Positions 6,710-7,045 of a stretch of DNA of 7,045 nucleotides are shown piece by piece. The DNA is taken from assembly GCA_018067325.1 (NCBI GenBank), contig JAGPUU010000034.1, positions 1 to 7,045 on the forward strand. The letters run 5' to 3'. The position numbers and the translations under genes were made by a program. Source of the DNA: Amphritea sp. Its GTDB lineage: Bacteria > Pseudomonadota > Gammaproteobacteria > Pseudomonadales > Balneatricaceae. The notes under the pieces are model-generated. The model made no database searches and was not told the origin of the DNA. It worked only from the letters and a program-made list of their open reading frames with translations. Each line of letters begins with the position of its first letter. Positions within the stretch are counted from its first letter, which is position 1.

Positions 6710-6817
6710 CTACTGGATATCTGCCTTTGGCAGTAAATTTATTAACCAATATAAAATTGAAATCCCGTACGGTTGGCACGGGACCAAATCTGTATATCGC
6801 ATACTTGTGGTACACAT
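6710..6817 (-). CDS. Candidate leucine-rich leader peptide upstream of leuA (35 aa)
   Basis: On the minus strand an ATG at 6815-6817 opens 35 codons ending in TAG at 6710-6712. The stop overlaps the AGGA ribosome binding site of leuA, and three sense codons (GAC AAC GCT) lie between it and the leuA ATG, in the same frame. The peptide has Leu at 11, 22, 25, 28 and 29 (TTG, TTA, TTA, TTA, CTG) and Ile at 19, 21, 26 and 34, with the core ISILYWLINLL. Codon 29 is the first three bases of a hairpin just upstream of the leuA RBS. This arrangement suits leucine-sensing leader-peptide control or translational coupling. Its own ribosome binding site is weak (GGG about 8 nt before the ATG; a second ATG at codon 6 is no better), and I do not recognise the peptide, so chance remains possible. 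Confidence 0.35.
   Translation of the reverse strand: MCTTSMRYTDLVPCQPYGISILYWLINLLPKADIQ
6721..6733 (-). promoter_or_regulatory. Small hairpin just upstream of the leuA ribosome binding site
   Basis: CTGCC-AAA-GGCAG on the minus strand forms a 5-bp stem with a 3-nt loop ending 9 nt before the AGGA of leuA. It covers codons 29-33 of the candidate leader peptide, so a ribosome held at Leu28 or Leu29 would prevent it from forming. There is no T run, so it is more likely to affect translation or mRNA stability than to terminate. Confidence 0.4.
6763..6787 (-). promoter_or_regulatory. Overlapping alternative hairpins in the leuA leader, possible attenuator
   Basis: On the minus strand, TTGGT (6783-6787) can pair with GCCAA (6773-6777) around the loop CCCGT. 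Alternatively that loop, extended by T (6778-6783), pairs with ACGGGA (6763-6768). The two stems exclude each other. The second is followed by ATTTCAATTTTATA, a T-rich but interrupted tract, so it could act as a weak terminator with the first as anti-terminator. The Leu codons of the nearby frame lie mostly downstream of it, unlike a classical leu attenuator. Confidence 0.3.
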
Positions 6818-6963
6818 CAGTCAGCCCGGTAGACTGGCGCTTAAACCTGGTTAGACACTTTTAGTGTTTTCACCCACATCCGCTGGTAACGGTCTGTTTT
6901 GTTGGCTTTCGGCAAATATTTATCGCTGCAGCAATCAATAGAGCAAAGTTTAAAGCGATTGAT

Positions 6964-7010
6964 GCGCAATAACCGATCTAAATAAAAGAATTTTATCTCA
7001 ATTGCGCAAT
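6964..7010. repeat. Two GCGCAAT elements 40 bp apart, candidate operator pair
   Basis: GCGCAAT occurs at 6964-6970 and at 7004-7010 in the same orientation, 40 bp apart, close to four helical turns. The right copy is part of the perfect palindrome ATTGCGCAAT (7001-7010); the left copy is an imperfect version, ATTGATGCGCAAT (6958-6970). The positions, one in a putative promoter spacer and one just downstream of the putative start, suit a dimer-binding regulator acting on leuA. I cannot name the protein. Confidence 0.35.
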
Positions 7011-7018
7011 ATTAATAA
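6990..7018 (-). promoter_or_regulatory. Possible leuA promoter with a palindrome in its spacer
   Basis: On the minus strand TTATTA (7013-7018) and TAAAAT (6990-6995, 5 of 6 matches to TATAAT) are separated by 17 bp. The perfect palindrome ATTGCGCAAT (7001-7010) occupies the spacer. Transcription would start near 6983 and give a leader of about 280 nt. The -35 is poor (3 of 6), so the call rests on spacing and the -10 box. Confidence 0.3.
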
Positions 7019-7045
7019 CTAAAATACAATAAACCTATAGATATA

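Larger units (their letters stand above)
6701..7045 (-). other. leuA leader and upstream region, no long gene
   Basis: These 345 bases hold no recognisable long coding region on either strand and become AT-rich toward the right edge. They contain the candidate leader peptide and hairpins described separately, a CAGTC/GACTG stem (6818-6822 and 6832-6836), an ACACT/AGTGT stem (6855-6859 and 6863-6867), and repeated GCGCAAT elements near the right edge. A plus-strand open frame reaching from inside leuA to 6854 is an antisense shadow. Confidence 0.6.

Noticed and set aside
6855..6870. ACACT-TTT-AGTGT followed by TTT on the plus strand as a terminator
   Set aside because: The 5-bp AT-containing stem and short T run are too weak, and no plus-strand gene ends there.
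6841..6879. 12-residue minus-strand mini-frame (MWVKTLKVSNQV) upstream of the leuA leader frame
   Set aside because: Only one Leu codon, no ribosome binding site, and a length easily reached by chance.

Overview
The window looks like ordinary chromosome of a marine-type gammaproteobacterium, with an Oceanospirillales-like genus as my best guess. The reasons are a RapA/HepA N-terminus (a protein largely confined to Gammaproteobacteria), an SrmB-like DEAD-box helicase with a lysine-rich tail, a long-form LeuA of the Pseudomonas type, and A-tract/hairpin/T-tract terminators. This placement comes from remembered family features, not from a database search.

Layout. (1) Positions 1-1054, minus strand: the first 351 codons of rapA, cut by the left edge, apparently starting with TTG. 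(2) 1055-1324: a divergent intergenic region with a fair candidate rapA promoter. (3) 1325-2620, plus: an SrmB-like RNA helicase, ending at a bidirectional terminator (2664-2695) shared with the converging gene. (4) 2694-3380, minus: an HxlR-family regulator with a C-terminal extension, divergent from a two-gene plus-strand unit made of a GFA/CENP-V zinc protein (3512-3946) and a C-N bond nitrilase (4025-4972). The spacer between them holds a perfect 13-bp inverted repeat, the obvious candidate operator. (5) A second bidirectional terminator (4994-5028) separates the nitrilase from converging leuA (5042-6700, minus). (6) 6701-7045: an AT-rich leuA leader and upstream region with no long gene.

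How the genes may work together. rapA and srmB are housekeeping RNA-metabolism genes (RNA polymerase recycling and ribosome assembly or RNA remodelling) placed back to back. The HxlR-GFA-nitrilase block reads as a small accessory detoxification or catabolic module: a regulator, probably responsive to an electrophile or small molecule, controlling a zinc-dependent thiol/aldehyde-type protein and a nitrile hydrolase. Its substrate cannot be read from the sequence.

The least conventional signal is in front of leuA. A 35-codon open frame rich in Leu codons (6710-6817) ends with its TAG inside the leuA Shine-Dalgarno sequence. Two mutually exclusive hairpins and one RBS-proximal hairpin lie within it. 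This suggests leucine-responsive leader-peptide control with translational coupling, which remains an inference. I see no mobile element, CRISPR array, rRNA or tRNA.
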